A DNA stretch of 64,000 nt from Pseudomonas marginalis (GCF_900105325.1 NZ_FNSU01000003.1:992001-1056000); one strand, 5' to 3'; positions 47,114-56,402 are shown, counted from the stretch's first letter. A program made the numbers and translations. Notes: generated by a model from the letters alone, not told the origin.

Positions 47114-49101
47114 ATTCAAAAGCCGTTGTCTTCGCTTACCACGATATTGGCTGTGCGGGCATTGAAGCCCTGCTGACTGCCGGCTACGACATTGCCGCCG
47201 TGTTCACCCATGCCGACGACCCCAAGGAAAACAATTTCTACGCTTCCGTCGCCCAACTCTGCGCGCGCAACGGCATCCCGGTACATGCGCCGGAAGACGC
47301 CAACCACCCGCTGTGGATCGAGCGTATTGCCAAGCTGAACCCGGAATACATCTTCTCCTTTTACTACCGCAACCTGCTGAGCGAGCCGCTGCTGGCCACC
47401 GCCAGCAAAGGTGCGTTCAACCTGCACGGCTCGCTGCTGCCTAAATACCGTGGCCGCGCACCGGCCAACTGGGTGCTGGTCAACGGCGAAACCGAAACCG
47501 GCGTGACCCTGCACCGCATGGTCAAGCGCGCCGATGCCGGGGCGATCCTGGCCCAGCAAAAAGTCGTGATCGAGCGCACCGACACCGGCCTGACCCTGCA
47601 CGCCAAGCTGCGTGATGCGGCCACCAGCCTGCTGCGCGACGCCCTGCCGCAACTGGCTGCGGGCAAGCTGACGGAAACGGCCCAGGACGAAAGCCAGGCC
47701 ACCTACTTTGGTCGCCGTACGGCAGCCGACGGCAAGCTGGAGTGGAAAAAACCCGCTGAAGAGCTGTTCAACCTCGTGCGTGCGGTGACTCAACCGTACC
47801 CGGGCGCCTTCTGCGCCGTCGGCGAGCACAAGCTCATCGTCTGGCAAGCCGAAGTGGTCAAGGGCAATGAAGGTCTGGCACCGGGCCGTGTGATCAGCGT
47901 CAACCCGCTGCGCATCGCCTGCGGCGAAGACTCTCTGGTGGTCAAGTTCGGCCAGCGCAACGACAACGGCCTGTACCTGGCCGGCCCATCACTGGCCAAC
48001 GAACTGGGCCTGGTCGACGGCTCCGTGCTGCGCGGTGCCGAGTCCGGCCGCAAGCCGCGCCGGACCCGCGTGCTGATCCTCGGTGTGAACGGCTTTATCG
48101 GTAACCACCTGTCCGAGCGCCTGCTGCGTGACGACCGTTATGAAGTCTACGGCCTGGACATCGGCTCTGACGCCATCGAGCGCCTGCGCAGCCACCCGAA
48201 CTTCCATTACGTCGAAGGCGACATCAGCATCCACACCGAGTGGATCGAGTACCACATCAAGAAGTGCGACGTGGTCCTGCCACTGGTGGCCATCGCCACA
48301 CCGATCGAATACACCCGCAACCCGCTGCGCGTGTTCGAGCTGGACTTCGAAGAAAACCTCAAGCTGGTGCGCTACTGCGTCAAGTACAACAAGCGCGTGA
48401 TCTTCCCGTCGACCTCCGAAGTCTATGGCATGTGCCAGGACCAGTATTTCGACGAAGACACCTCCAACCTGGTGGTCGGCCCGGTCAACAAGCAGCGCTG
48501 GATCTACTCGGTCTCCAAGCAACTGCTGGACCGCGTGATCTGGGCCTACGGCGCCAAGGGCCTGAATTTCACCCTGTTCCGTCCGTTCAACTGGATGGGC
48601 CCGCGCCTGGACCGCCTGGATTCGGCGCGTATCGGCAGCTCCCGGGCGATCACCCAGCTGATCCTGAACCTGGTGGAAGGTACGCCGATCCGCCTGTTCG
48701 ACGGTGGCGAGCAGAAGCGTTGCTTCACCGACATCGCCGACGGTATCGAAGCCCTGGCGCGCATCATCGATAACGACGACGATGCCTGCAACGGCCAGAT
48801 CATCAACATCGGCAACCCGGAAAACGAAGCCAGCATCCGCCAGTTGGGCGAAGAGCTGCTGCGTCAGTTCGAGGCGCACCCGTTGCGCGGTAACTTCCCG
48901 CCGTTTGCTGGTTTCCGCGACGTCGAGAGCAAGGCGTTCTACGGCACCGGTTACCAGGACGTGGCGCACCGCAAGCCAAGCATCGAAAACGCCAAGCGCC
49001 TGCTGAACTGGGAGCCGACCGTGGAGATGAGCGAAACCATCGGCAACACGCTGGACTTCTTCCTGCGTGAAGCCATGCTCGAAATCGCGGACAAAAAGTA
49101 A
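47110..49101 (+). CDS. arnA: Bifunctional UDP-L-Ara4N formyltransferase / UDP-glucuronate decarboxylase
   Basis: A 663-residue two-domain enzyme of lipid A modification. The N-terminal formyltransferase (about 1-304) has N104-L-H106-G-S-L-L-P and D142 in R-A-D-A-G-A, matching the catalytic Asn, His and Asp of ArnA. The C-terminal decarboxylase (about 318-660) has the G-V-N-G-F-I-G dinucleotide loop at 325-331, S436-E437 in P-S-T-S-E-V-Y-G and the Y466-x3-K470 pair, plus the late Arg in A-H-R-K-P. It makes UDP-4-keto-arabinose and later formylates UDP-Ara4N. The two steps flank the ArnB transamination, whose gene is missing nearby. It overlaps arnC by four bases and arnD by one. Confidence 0.95.
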   Translation: MNSKAVVFAYHDIGCAGIEALLTAGYDIAAVFTHADDPKENNFYASVAQLCARNGIPVHAPEDANHPLWIERIAKLNPEYIFSFYYRNLLSEPLLATASKGAFNLHGSLLPKYRGRAPANWVLVNGETETGVTLHRMVKRADAGAILAQQKVVIERTDTGLTLHAKLRDAATSLLRDALPQLAAGKLTETAQDESQATYFGRRTAADGKLEWKKPAEELFNLVRAVTQPYPGAFCAVGEHKLIVWQAEVVKGNEGLAPGRVISVNPLRIACGEDSLVVKFGQRNDNGLYLAGPSLANELGLVDGSVLRGAESGRKPRRTRVLILGVNGFIGNHLSERLLRDDRYEVYGLDIGSDAIERLRSHPNFHYVEGDISIHTEWIEYHIKKCDVVLPLVAIATPIEYTRNPLRVFELDFEENLKLVRYCVKYNKRVIFPSTSEVYGMCQDQYFDEDTSNLVVGPVNKQRWIYSVSKQLLDRVIWAYGAKGLNFTLFRPFNWMGPRLDRLDSARIGSSRAITQLILNLVEGTPIRLFDGGEQKRCFTDIADGIEALARIIDNDDDACNGQIINIGNPENEASIRQLGEELLRQFEAHPLRGNFPPFAGFRDVESKAFYGTGYQDVAHRKPSIENAKRLLNWEPTVEMSETIGNTLDFFLREAMLEIADKK

Positions 49102-49985
49102 TGAAGGCAGGCTTGCGCATCGACGTCGATACCTACCGCGGCACCCGTGAAGGCGTGCCACGGTTGCTCGAATCCCTGGATGAGGCCGGGGTCAAGGCGA
49201 CGTTCTTCTTCAGTGTCGGGCCGGACAACATGGGGCGCCACTTGTGGCGCCTGATCCGCCCGCAGTTCCTGTGGAAGATGCTGCGTTCCAACGCGGCCGG
49301 CCTGTACGGCTGGGACATCCTGCTGGCCGGCACCGCCTGGCCAGGCAAGCCGATCGGCCGTGACCTGGGGCACTTGATGCGCCAGGCCAAGGCGGCGGGG
49401 CATGAAGTCGGCCTGCACGCCTGGGATCACCACGGCTGGCAGGCCAACACCGGGCGTTGGAGCGATGCACAGCTGGTCGAGCAGATTCGACGCGGCGTGG
49501 AGACCTTGAGCGACATCCTCGGCGAACCCATCGACTGTTCGGCGGCCGCGGGTTGGCGTGCCGACGAGCGTGTGGTGCAGGCCAAGCAAGGTTTCAACTT
49601 CCGCTACAACAGCGATTGCCGGGGTACCAGCCTGTTTCGGCCGACATTGGCCGATGGCAGCGCGGGCACGCCACAAATTCCGGTGGACCTGCCGACCTTC
49701 GACGAAGTCGTCGGGCCGGTGGTGGCCGCCAAGGACTTCAACGGCTTCATTCTTGACCGGTTTGCCGAGTCGAAGCTCAACGTCTACACGATCCACGCAG
49801 AAGTAGAAGGGATTCTGATGGCCAACGATTTTCGCCAGTTGCTCGCCCAGGCAGGGCAGCGCGGCATCGACTTCAAACCGCTGGGCGACTTGTTGCCTGC
49901 GGACCTGACCACCCTGCCCCGGCAACACCTGGTGCGCGGCGCCTTGAGCGGCCGCGAGGGGTGGCTCGGAGTGCAGCAGGCATGA
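49101..49985 (+). CDS. arnD: 4-deoxy-4-formamido-L-arabinose-phosphoundecaprenol deformylase
   Basis: A 294-residue polysaccharide-deacetylase (NodB-like) protein. It removes the formyl group from undecaprenyl-phospho-Ara4FN to give undecaprenyl-phospho-L-Ara4N. The N-terminal R-I-D-V-D-T-Y motif supplies the catalytic and metal Asp, and H-A-W-D-H-H supplies the metal-binding histidines. The family arrangement is complete to the C-terminus. Its ATG overlaps the arnA stop codon (TAATG), and its stop overlaps the arnT start (ATGA), so the operon is translationally coupled. Confidence 0.93.
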   Translation: MKAGLRIDVDTYRGTREGVPRLLESLDEAGVKATFFFSVGPDNMGRHLWRLIRPQFLWKMLRSNAAGLYGWDILLAGTAWPGKPIGRDLGHLMRQAKAAGHEVGLHAWDHHGWQANTGRWSDAQLVEQIRRGVETLSDILGEPIDCSAAAGWRADERVVQAKQGFNFRYNSDCRGTSLFRPTLADGSAGTPQIPVDLPTFDEVVGPVVAAKDFNGFILDRFAESKLNVYTIHAEVEGILMANDFRQLLAQAGQRGIDFKPLGDLLPADLTTLPRQHLVRGALSGREGWLGVQQA

Positions 49986-51637
49986 TCCGGCGTTGGGCCT
50001 TGCCCCTGCTCCTGCTGGCGTTCGGTGTGTTTTACCTGTTGCCGCTGACCACCCACGGCCTGTGGATTCCGGATGAAACCCGCTATGCACAGATCAGCCA
50101 GGAAATGCTGCTGACCGGCAAGTGGGCCTCGCCGCACTTCATGGGGATCCGCTATTTCGAAAAACCGGCTGCCGGTTACTGGATGATCGCGCTGGGCCAG
50201 GCGATCTTCGGGCAGAACCTGTTTGGCGTGCGCTTCGCCTCGGCGCTGAGCACCGGCTTGAGCATCCTGCTGGTGTACCTGGTGTCGCGCCGGCTGTGGA
50301 ATGACCCGCAAAAGAGCCTGGTCAGCACCGTGCTGTACATGAGTTTTGTCAGCGTGGCGGCACTGGGCGGCTATGCCAACCTTGATCCGCAGTTCACGTT
50401 CTGGGTCAACCTGACCGGCGTTGCCCTGTGGTTCTGCTTCGACAGCACCACCCGCAACGGCCGCCTGGGATCCTGGGCGCTGCTCGGTTTTGCCTGTGGC
50501 ATGGGCTTTATGACCAAGGGCTTCCTGGCGTGGCTGTTGCCGGTATTGATCACCCTGCCCTACGCGATCTGGCAGAAGCGCTTTCGCGAACTGCTCGGCT
50601 ACGGCCTGGTCGCCGTGGTCGTGGCCATTGTGGTGAGCCTGCCGTGGGCACTGGCCGTGCACCTGCAGGAGCCGGACTACTGGAACTTCTTCTTTTGGCA
50701 CGAGCATATCCAGCGCTTTGCCGGCGACGATGCCCAGCATGCGGAACCGTTCTGGTATTACCTGCCACTGCTGATTGCCTTCTGCCTGCCGTGGGTGGCG
50801 CTATTGCCGTCGACCCTGAAACAGGCGTGGCAGGAAAAACGCGCGGCGAAAACCGCCTTCCTGTTGCTGTGGCTGCTGATGCCGCTGGCGTTTTTCAGCC
50901 TGGCCAAGGGCAAGTTGCCCTCCTACATCATGCCGTGCCTGTTGCCGCTGGCGTTGTTGATGGGCCATACCCTGGCCGACAAACTGGCCCGGGCCCGTGG
51001 CCGTGTGTTGCGCATCAACGGCTGGCTGAACCTGGTCATCGGCGTGCTGGCCTTGCTCGCGCTGACGTGGGTCCAACTGAAAAAACCGGTGTATGAGCAC
51101 GGCAGTGAAACCCTCAGCCTGGTGCTGGTGTTTATGTTCCTGTTCGGCTGGATCGTCGCCAACCTGCTGCAAGCGTCGCGCCCGCTGCGCTTGTGGGCGG
51201 CGCCGGCGATCGGCAGCTGGTTGCTGGTGGCGCTGGTCCCGGCCGCATTGCCCCATTCGGTGGTTTATAACAAGACCCCGGACCAGTTCATCATCGATCA
51301 CCTCCAGGAGTTGAGCCAGACCAGCGCGTTGCTGAGCAACGACCTCGGCGCGGCCTCCGCCCTGGCATGGCGCGTCAAGCGCCCGGACGTGACCCTCTAT
51401 AACACCGTCGGCGAAGTGAAATATGGCTTGGCCTTCGACGATGCGGCCCATCACAAGGTCGACACCACACAGGTCCAGCAATGGATGAGCGACGCGCGAA
51501 AACACGGCGCGGTCGGTGTGGTGATGCGCGTCAAGGGTGACGACGAACTCGCCGAAGTGGACTTGCTGCCCAAGGACGGCAAGCGCTACGAGCAAGGCAA
51601 TATCGTGATCCTGGTGTTCCCGCAGGTTGCGCCATGA
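49982..51637 (+). CDS. arnT: Lipid A L-Ara4N transferase ArnT (family 39/83 glycosyltransferase)
   Basis: A 551-residue integral membrane glycosyltransferase with about twelve transmembrane helices. It moves L-Ara4N from undecaprenyl phosphate to lipid A on the periplasmic side, lowering negative charge and giving polymyxin resistance. The N-terminal P-D-E-T-R-Y-A segment in the first periplasmic loop is the family active-site motif (D-E-x-R-Y), followed by E-M-L-L-T-G-K-W and K-P-A-A-G-Y-W. The start at 49982 overlaps the arnD stop in ATGA; the GTG seven codons earlier is less likely. Confidence 0.93.
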   Translation: MIRRWALPLLLLAFGVFYLLPLTTHGLWIPDETRYAQISQEMLLTGKWASPHFMGIRYFEKPAAGYWMIALGQAIFGQNLFGVRFASALSTGLSILLVYLVSRRLWNDPQKSLVSTVLYMSFVSVAALGGYANLDPQFTFWVNLTGVALWFCFDSTTRNGRLGSWALLGFACGMGFMTKGFLAWLLPVLITLPYAIWQKRFRELLGYGLVAVVVAIVVSLPWALAVHLQEPDYWNFFFWHEHIQRFAGDDAQHAEPFWYYLPLLIAFCLPWVALLPSTLKQAWQEKRAAKTAFLLLWLLMPLAFFSLAKGKLPSYIMPCLLPLALLMGHTLADKLARARGRVLRINGWLNLVIGVLALLALTWVQLKKPVYEHGSETLSLVLVFMFLFGWIVANLLQASRPLRLWAAPAIGSWLLVALVPAALPHSVVYNKTPDQFIIDHLQELSQTSALLSNDLGAASALAWRVKRPDVTLYNTVGEVKYGLAFDDAAHHKVDTTQVQQWMSDARKHGAVGVVMRVKGDDELAEVDLLPKDGKRYEQGNIVILVFPQVAP

Positions 51638-51981
51638 TCACACTGCTCCTGTTATTGGCGGCCTGCCTGCTGACATGCATGGGCCAGGTCTCGCAGAAAT
51701 TCGCCGTGGAAGGCTGGCGCGGCCAGCCCGACGGTTGGGCGCTGAAACTGCGCTCACCATGGTTGTGGTCGGCCCTGCTGTGCCTGGGTTTTGGTTTGCT
51801 GGTGTGGTTGCTGGTGTTGCAGCGTCTGGAAGTCGGCATCGCCTACCCGATGCTCAGCCTCAATTTTGTCCTGGTCACCCTGGTGGCGCGCTGTGTATTC
51901 AACGAACCCATCGACACACGGCATTGGCTGGGTGTGGTGCTGGTGATTGCCGGTGTGGTGCTGCTGGGGCGCCAGGTATGA
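51634..51981 (+). CDS. arnE: 4-amino-4-deoxy-L-arabinose-phospho-undecaprenol flippase subunit ArnE
   Basis: A 115-residue, four-helix small membrane protein of the EamA/SMR type. It forms a heterodimer with ArnF that flips undecaprenyl-phospho-L-Ara4N to the periplasmic face of the inner membrane. Sequence features are S-Q-K-F-A-V-E, the central L-V-W-L-L-V-L-Q-R-L-E-V-G-I-A-Y-P and the C-terminal G-V-V-L-V-I-A-G-V-V-L-L-G. The start overlaps the arnT stop and the end overlaps the arnF start, both in ATGA. Confidence 0.9.
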   Translation: MITLLLLLAACLLTCMGQVSQKFAVEGWRGQPDGWALKLRSPWLWSALLCLGFGLLVWLLVLQRLEVGIAYPMLSLNFVLVTLVARCVFNEPIDTRHWLGVVLVIAGVVLLGRQV

Positions 51982-52391
51982 GCCGCGTGCGTGGGTTTGC
52001 CCTGGCCCTGGGCAGCGTTGGCCTGGTCAGCGCCGCCCAGTTGGGCATGCGCTGGAGCATGACGCGCCTGCCCTTGCCCACCGAATGGCTGACCGCGTTC
52101 AACAGCAACGCCATCGACTTCACCGCGTTGGGCGTAGTAAGCCTGGCGATCCTGGCCTACGCGCTGTCGATGCTCTGCTGGCTCGGCGCCCTCAAGCACC
52201 TGCCCCTGGGCCGCGCCTATTCGCTGCTGAGCATCAGCTATGCGCTGGTGTACCTGCTGGCCGCCAGCCTGCCGGTGTTCAACGAACATTTTTCCCTCTC
52301 GAAAACCCTGGGGGTGGCGCTTGTCATCCTTGGTGTGCTGGTTATTAACTCTCGCCGTGCTAGCGCTGCAAGCGCCAGGAATGCCCCATGA
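51978..52391 (+). CDS. arnF: Flippase subunit ArnF
   Basis: A 137-residue, four-helix membrane protein, partner of ArnE in the Ara4N-lipid flippase. It has S-A-A-Q-L-G-M-R-W-S-M in helix 1, L-P-L-G-R-A-Y-S-L-L-S-I-S-Y-A-L-V-Y in helix 3 and L-G-V-A-L-V-I-L-G-V-L-V in helix 4. The frame continues upstream without a stop, but the start at 51978 is fixed by the ATGA overlap with arnE and the family length. Its stop overlaps the ugd start. Confidence 0.9.
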   Translation: MSRVRGFALALGSVGLVSAAQLGMRWSMTRLPLPTEWLTAFNSNAIDFTALGVVSLAILAYALSMLCWLGALKHLPLGRAYSLLSISYALVYLLAASLPVFNEHFSLSKTLGVALVILGVLVINSRRASAASARNAP

Positions 52392-53767
52392 AAATCAGTG
52401 TATTTGGTAGTGGTTACGTCGGTCTGGTGCAGGCCACTGTGTTGGCCGAAGTCGGTCACGATGTCATCTGCATGGACGTCGATCAGAACAAGGTCAAGCT
52501 CCTGCAGCAAGGCCATGTGAGCATCTTCGAGCCGGGGCTGGCGGCCATGGTCAAGGAAAACCTGGAGAGCGGGCGACTGCATTTCACCTTCGACGAAAAG
52601 CTTGCCGTCGAACACGGCGAAGTGCTGTTTATCGCGGTGGGTACACCGTCGGATGAAGACGGCTCGGCGGACCTCAAGTACGTGCTGTCGGTGGGCGACG
52701 CGGTAGCCCGCCACCGCATCGACCCGGTGATCCTGGTGGAGAAATCCACCGTCCCGGTGGGCACCGGGGACACCCTGCGCGCCCATATCGAAAAAGCCCT
52801 GCACCTGGCCGGCCGGCACCTGGAGTTCGATATCGTCTCCAACCCGGAATTCCTCAAGGAGGGCTCGGCCGTTTCCGACTGCCGCCGCCCGGACCGCATC
52901 ATCATCGGCTGCGAGCGCGAAGAAGTGCGCGACGTGATGCGCGACCTGTACGCGCCGTTCAACCGCAACCATGACCGCATCATTTTCATGGACCTGCGCA
53001 GTGCCGAACTGACCAAATACGCCGCCAACTGCATGCTGGCGACCAAGATCAGCTTTATCAACCAGATCGCCGAGCTGGCCGAACACCTGGGCGCCGATAT
53101 CGAAGCCGTGCGCCTGGGCATCGGCGCCGACTCGCGCATCGGCTACCACTTTATCTACCCCGGCTGCGGCTACGGCGGCTCGTGCTTCCCCAAGGACATG
53201 CGTGCCTTGATCCACAGCGCCAAGCAGGCCAACTGCTCCAGCGACCTGCTGGAAGCCGTGGAAGCCATCAACCAGCGCCAGAAGAGCAAGCTGTTCGAAC
53301 GTATCAATGCGTTCTTCCAGGGCAACCTGCGCGGCAAGACCTTTGCCCTGTGGGGCCTGGCGTTCAAGCCCAACACCGACGACATGCGCGATGCACCCAG
53401 CCGCGTGCTGATGGAAGCCCTGTGGGCCGCCGGCGCCAATGTGCGGGCGTTCGACCCGGAAGCCATGCAGGAAACCCAGCGCATCTACGCTGACGAGGAG
53501 CGGCTGATGCTGATGGGCACGCCGGAATCCACGTTGCTCGGCGCCGATGCGCTGATCGTCTGCACCGAATGGCAGCAGTTCAAGGCGCCGGACTTCGAGC
53601 TGATCCACCAGCGCCTGAAAACCCCGGTGATCTTCGACGGCCGCAACCTGTATGACGGTGAGCGCCTGGCGCGCAAAGGCTTCCAGTATTACCCGATCGG
53701 TCGTGGCGATTCCTGCCAGTTGCCGATCCCCCAACAACAGTGGGTGCCGCAGGTCGTGGAAGCCTGA
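52388..53767 (+). CDS. ugd: UDP-glucose 6-dehydrogenase
   Basis: A 459-residue NAD-dependent dehydrogenase that makes UDP-glucuronate, the substrate of ArnA. The N-terminal G-S-G-Y-V-G loop is at residues 7-12. The catalytic Cys266 is in G-Y-G-G-S-C-F-P-K-D, and K210 is in L-T-K-Y-A-A-N. E-K-S-T-V-P-V-G-T follows the family pattern. It overlaps arnF in ATGA, so the precursor enzyme is co-expressed with the rest of the modification pathway. Confidence 0.93.
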   Translation: MKISVFGSGYVGLVQATVLAEVGHDVICMDVDQNKVKLLQQGHVSIFEPGLAAMVKENLESGRLHFTFDEKLAVEHGEVLFIAVGTPSDEDGSADLKYVLSVGDAVARHRIDPVILVEKSTVPVGTGDTLRAHIEKALHLAGRHLEFDIVSNPEFLKEGSAVSDCRRPDRIIIGCEREEVRDVMRDLYAPFNRNHDRIIFMDLRSAELTKYAANCMLATKISFINQIAELAEHLGADIEAVRLGIGADSRIGYHFIYPGCGYGGSCFPKDMRALIHSAKQANCSSDLLEAVEAINQRQKSKLFERINAFFQGNLRGKTFALWGLAFKPNTDDMRDAPSRVLMEALWAAGANVRAFDPEAMQETQRIYADEERLMLMGTPESTLLGADALIVCTEWQQFKAPDFELIHQRLKTPVIFDGRNLYDGERLARKGFQYYPIGRGDSCQLPIPQQQWVPQVVEA

Positions 53768-53770
53768 TTC

Positions 53771-55393
53771 GTGAACAAAGCTCAACCGTCCCTGCTCAGC
53801 CCAACGATTCGTCGCCAATCCCTCGCCTTGGGATTGCTGGCGCTGCTGTTGTTCATCGCCGGCAGCTGGCACCAGGCGATTATCGGTTTCGACTCACGCT
53901 TCGTGGTGTTTGCCCAGGAGATGCTGCGCCATGGGCCAGGTTTTTTCCCCACCACCTACGGACAGCCGTATGCCGATTACCTGGCCACCTCGACGCTGAT
54001 GACCTGGCTGTTGTCCCTGCCCCTGGGCCAGGTCACCAGCCTCACGGCCTGGCTGCCCACGTCGATTGCCTCGGCAGTGATCGTCATCCTGCTGTATCGC
54101 CTGACGGCGCCCTACTCCCAGCGTTGGGGGCTGCTGAGCATCGCGCTGTTGTTGCTGAGCAGTACCTTCATCAGTGAAACCCGTGCGGTATCCCTCGACC
54201 AGATGCTCGCCGCCATCGCCCTGGCGGTGTTCTACCTCGGTTATGCCCATGATCATTTCGGTGCGGGCAGACGCCTGTACTGGCTGTACCTGCTGCTGAT
54301 CCTCGGCTTTGCGATTCGCGGGCCGATCGGGCTGGTCATTCCCACGGGTGTGCTGTGCAGCTACTACCTGATCAACCGGCAATGGCGCCAACTGTTCAGT
54401 TTTGGCCTGCTGGCCCTGGCGCTGCTGGCGGCCTGTGTCGGCCTGCTGTTGCTGATGGCCAAGCTCAGTGGCGGCGAGAGCTTCATGCAGGATGTGATCC
54501 GCATGCAGTTCCTGGGGCGCATGGACGGCAGTGAAGGCTCCAGTGGCGCGTTGTATTACTTCACCAGCTCGCTGGGCAACTACGCCCTCGCCTATCCCGT
54601 GGCGCTGCTGGTGCTGCTGGCGCTTGCGGTCGGTGGGCGCCGCGTGCCGACGCCGGCGTTGCAACTGGTGCTGTACTGCGCCGCCGCAGGCTTGCTGGTG
54701 ATGTTGGGGCTGTCGATTCCCCAGGCAAAGAAGGCTCGCTATGTGCTGCCGATGTTGCCGATGGCAGCGATCATTGCGGCGTACCCGTTCCAGGTCGCTG
54801 AGGGGCGGCTGTTTGCATGGCTACGCGGGCTGATGCTGGGTCTATGGACACTGCTGCCAGGCCTGCTGATCGTCGGGCTGGTATTCGCGCGGCCACGCTA
54901 TCCGCAGCAGTTGAGCCAGCTGGGGCCGGTGTTCGCCGTTCTCGGCGTGTTGCAAGCCTTGGCATTGCTGGCGTTGTTCAGGGCTCGCCTACGGCCGCTG
55001 GGTCCGGCGCTTGCCGCCGTGCTTGCGGTTTGGGCAACCTATATTGCCATGGTCGAACCGCTCGAACGCAGCGTCTACGACACCCGCACCTTTACCCTGC
55101 AAGTGCATGAGCAGGTCAAGCAACAGCGCGCCCCCGTGGTATTGCACGGCTTGGGCAAAGACGCCAAGGCGATCAAATACATGGTCAACCTCGACTGCGA
55201 CCAGGTGCCGTTGTTTACCCAACAAGCTTCTGACCTGGCACCGCTGCAAGGGCCGGCGTGGCTGGTGATGAGCCAGGCGGATTTCGAAGGGCTCGAAGAC
55301 CCGCGCTTTGCCTCTATCACGCCTACGTTGAGCGGTGAGTTCGACCGAACCCCCTATGTGCTGCTGCACCTGGCTAAACCTGCCCAACCTTGA
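53771..55393 (+). CDS. GT39-type membrane glycosyltransferase, second ArnT-like protein
   Basis: A 540-residue multi-span protein of the family 39/ArnT-like group, starting with GTG four bases after ugd. The first periplasmic loop has G-F-D-S-R-F-V-V-F-A-Q-E-M-L-R-H-G, matching the D-(E/S)-x-R position of ArnT but with Ser for Glu. About ten further helices and a C-terminal soluble domain of about 100 residues follow. It is distinct from arnT yet is the last gene of the operon. It probably moves a sugar from a lipid carrier to an envelope acceptor. Whether it uses Ara4N or another sugar is unknown. Confidence 0.82.
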   Translation: MNKAQPSLLSPTIRRQSLALGLLALLLFIAGSWHQAIIGFDSRFVVFAQEMLRHGPGFFPTTYGQPYADYLATSTLMTWLLSLPLGQVTSLTAWLPTSIASAVIVILLYRLTAPYSQRWGLLSIALLLLSSTFISETRAVSLDQMLAAIALAVFYLGYAHDHFGAGRRLYWLYLLLILGFAIRGPIGLVIPTGVLCSYYLINRQWRQLFSFGLLALALLAACVGLLLLMAKLSGGESFMQDVIRMQFLGRMDGSEGSSGALYYFTSSLGNYALAYPVALLVLLALAVGGRRVPTPALQLVLYCAAAGLLVMLGLSIPQAKKARYVLPMLPMAAIIAAYPFQVAEGRLFAWLRGLMLGLWTLLPGLLIVGLVFARPRYPQQLSQLGPVFAVLGVLQALALLALFRARLRPLGPALAAVLAVWATYIAMVEPLERSVYDTRTFTLQVHEQVKQQRAPVVLHGLGKDAKAIKYMVNLDCDQVPLFTQQASDLAPLQGPAWLVMSQADFEGLEDPRFASITPTLSGEFDRTPYVLLHLAKPAQP

Positions 55394-55568
55394 GTTGCGT
55401 CTGAACCCCAACTGTAAACTCGATGGCCACATGCGGTAGCTATCTACCGCTCCGCCACGCCTTGATAAACTCATTATTTTTGTATTTAACCCTCATTAAT
55501 ATGCATTGGCGCTGCCCTGCCGGGCGCGGCACACTGCGCGGGTTCCTCCCCCAAATGCAGGAACTTTC

Positions 55569-55607
55569 AAAGGGCTTTTCCGGGCAACCAGACAAGCCTT
55601 TTTTTTG
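55569..55607 (+). terminator. Intrinsic terminator between arn operon and HPP gene
   Basis: aaagggctt and aagccttt form a stem of nine pairs (one G-T) around a 16-base loop, followed by a long T-run to 55606. It lies 175 bases after the last arn-operon stop and only about ten bases before the HPP start. It may end the arn transcript or act as an attenuator for the HPP gene. Confidence 0.7.
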
Positions 55608-55617
55608 CCCGCCGTTT

Positions 55618-56343
55618 ATGGATTTCCTTTCAATGCGCTCTCGCTGGTTTCCCGCTGCTATCAACACCCGCCCCACCGAATGGAGCCGTGCCGCGATTGG
55701 CATGGCCTTGGGTACATTCTTCAGTGTGTGGCTCTGTGCCCAGGTCTTCGGCATGGAGGTGGCCCTGCACCTGCTCGGCCCGCTGGGGGCTTCGGCGGTG
55801 TTGTTGTTTGCGGTCTCATCCGGTGCGCTGGCACAACCCTGGTCGATCATCGGCAGCTACCTGTGCGCCGGTGTCGTGGCATTGCTGGTGGCCCGCGTCC
55901 TTGGGCGCACCCTGGGCGGTGCCTGCCTGGCGGCCGGCATGGCCGTGGTGCTGATGTGCTGGTTGCGGTGCCTGCACCCGCCTGCCGGTGGGCTGGCCAT
56001 GAGCCTGGTCCTGGCCGACCCTGCCTCCGCCGCCCTGGGCTGGCACGAATTGGGGGCCGTATTACTCGGCGCCGGCGCCTTGCTGGCCTGTGCATTGGCC
56101 TACAATAATGCGACGCGAACGCGCTACCCCAAGGGTGCTGTCGAGACGTCGACGACTGTCCTGCCTGACCCCAGGGCCGCCCGCGACCCCGCTATCACGG
56201 CCGCCGACTTGAAGCTGGCGCTGGCGGACATGGAGCAATTCTACGACGTGGCCCCGACGGAGCTGGAGCAATTGATCCATGCTGCAGAAACCCACGCTCG
56301 GCGCCGCAGCATCGGTGAAGTACTGGCAACCCGCGTGACCTGA
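55618..56343 (+). CDS. HPP-family membrane protein
   Basis: A 241-residue protein with four to five transmembrane helices and the name-giving H-P-P-A-G-G motif in the second half (L-R-C-L-H-P-P-A-G-G-L-A-M-S). The N-terminal W-S-R-A-A-I-G-M-A-L-G helix and L-G-P-L-G-A-S-A-V-L-L-F also fit the family. The C-terminal 70 residues are soluble, helical and include D-M-E-Q-F-Y-D-V-A. HPP proteins have been linked to nitrite transport in cyanobacteria and plants; the bacterial role is otherwise unclear. The start is uncertain: 55618 and 55633 are both possible and neither has a good ribosome site. Confidence 0.78.
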   Translation: MDFLSMRSRWFPAAINTRPTEWSRAAIGMALGTFFSVWLCAQVFGMEVALHLLGPLGASAVLLFAVSSGALAQPWSIIGSYLCAGVVALLVARVLGRTLGGACLAAGMAVVLMCWLRCLHPPAGGLAMSLVLADPASAALGWHELGAVLLGAGALLACALAYNNATRTRYPKGAVETSTTVLPDPRAARDPAITAADLKLALADMEQFYDVAPTELEQLIHAAETHARRRSIGEVLATRVT

Positions 56344-56402
56344 ACCCGCGCCCGCCACCCTGCATAAATGCAAAAACGACCTGCATGATTTCGGGTTGTA
56401 CT

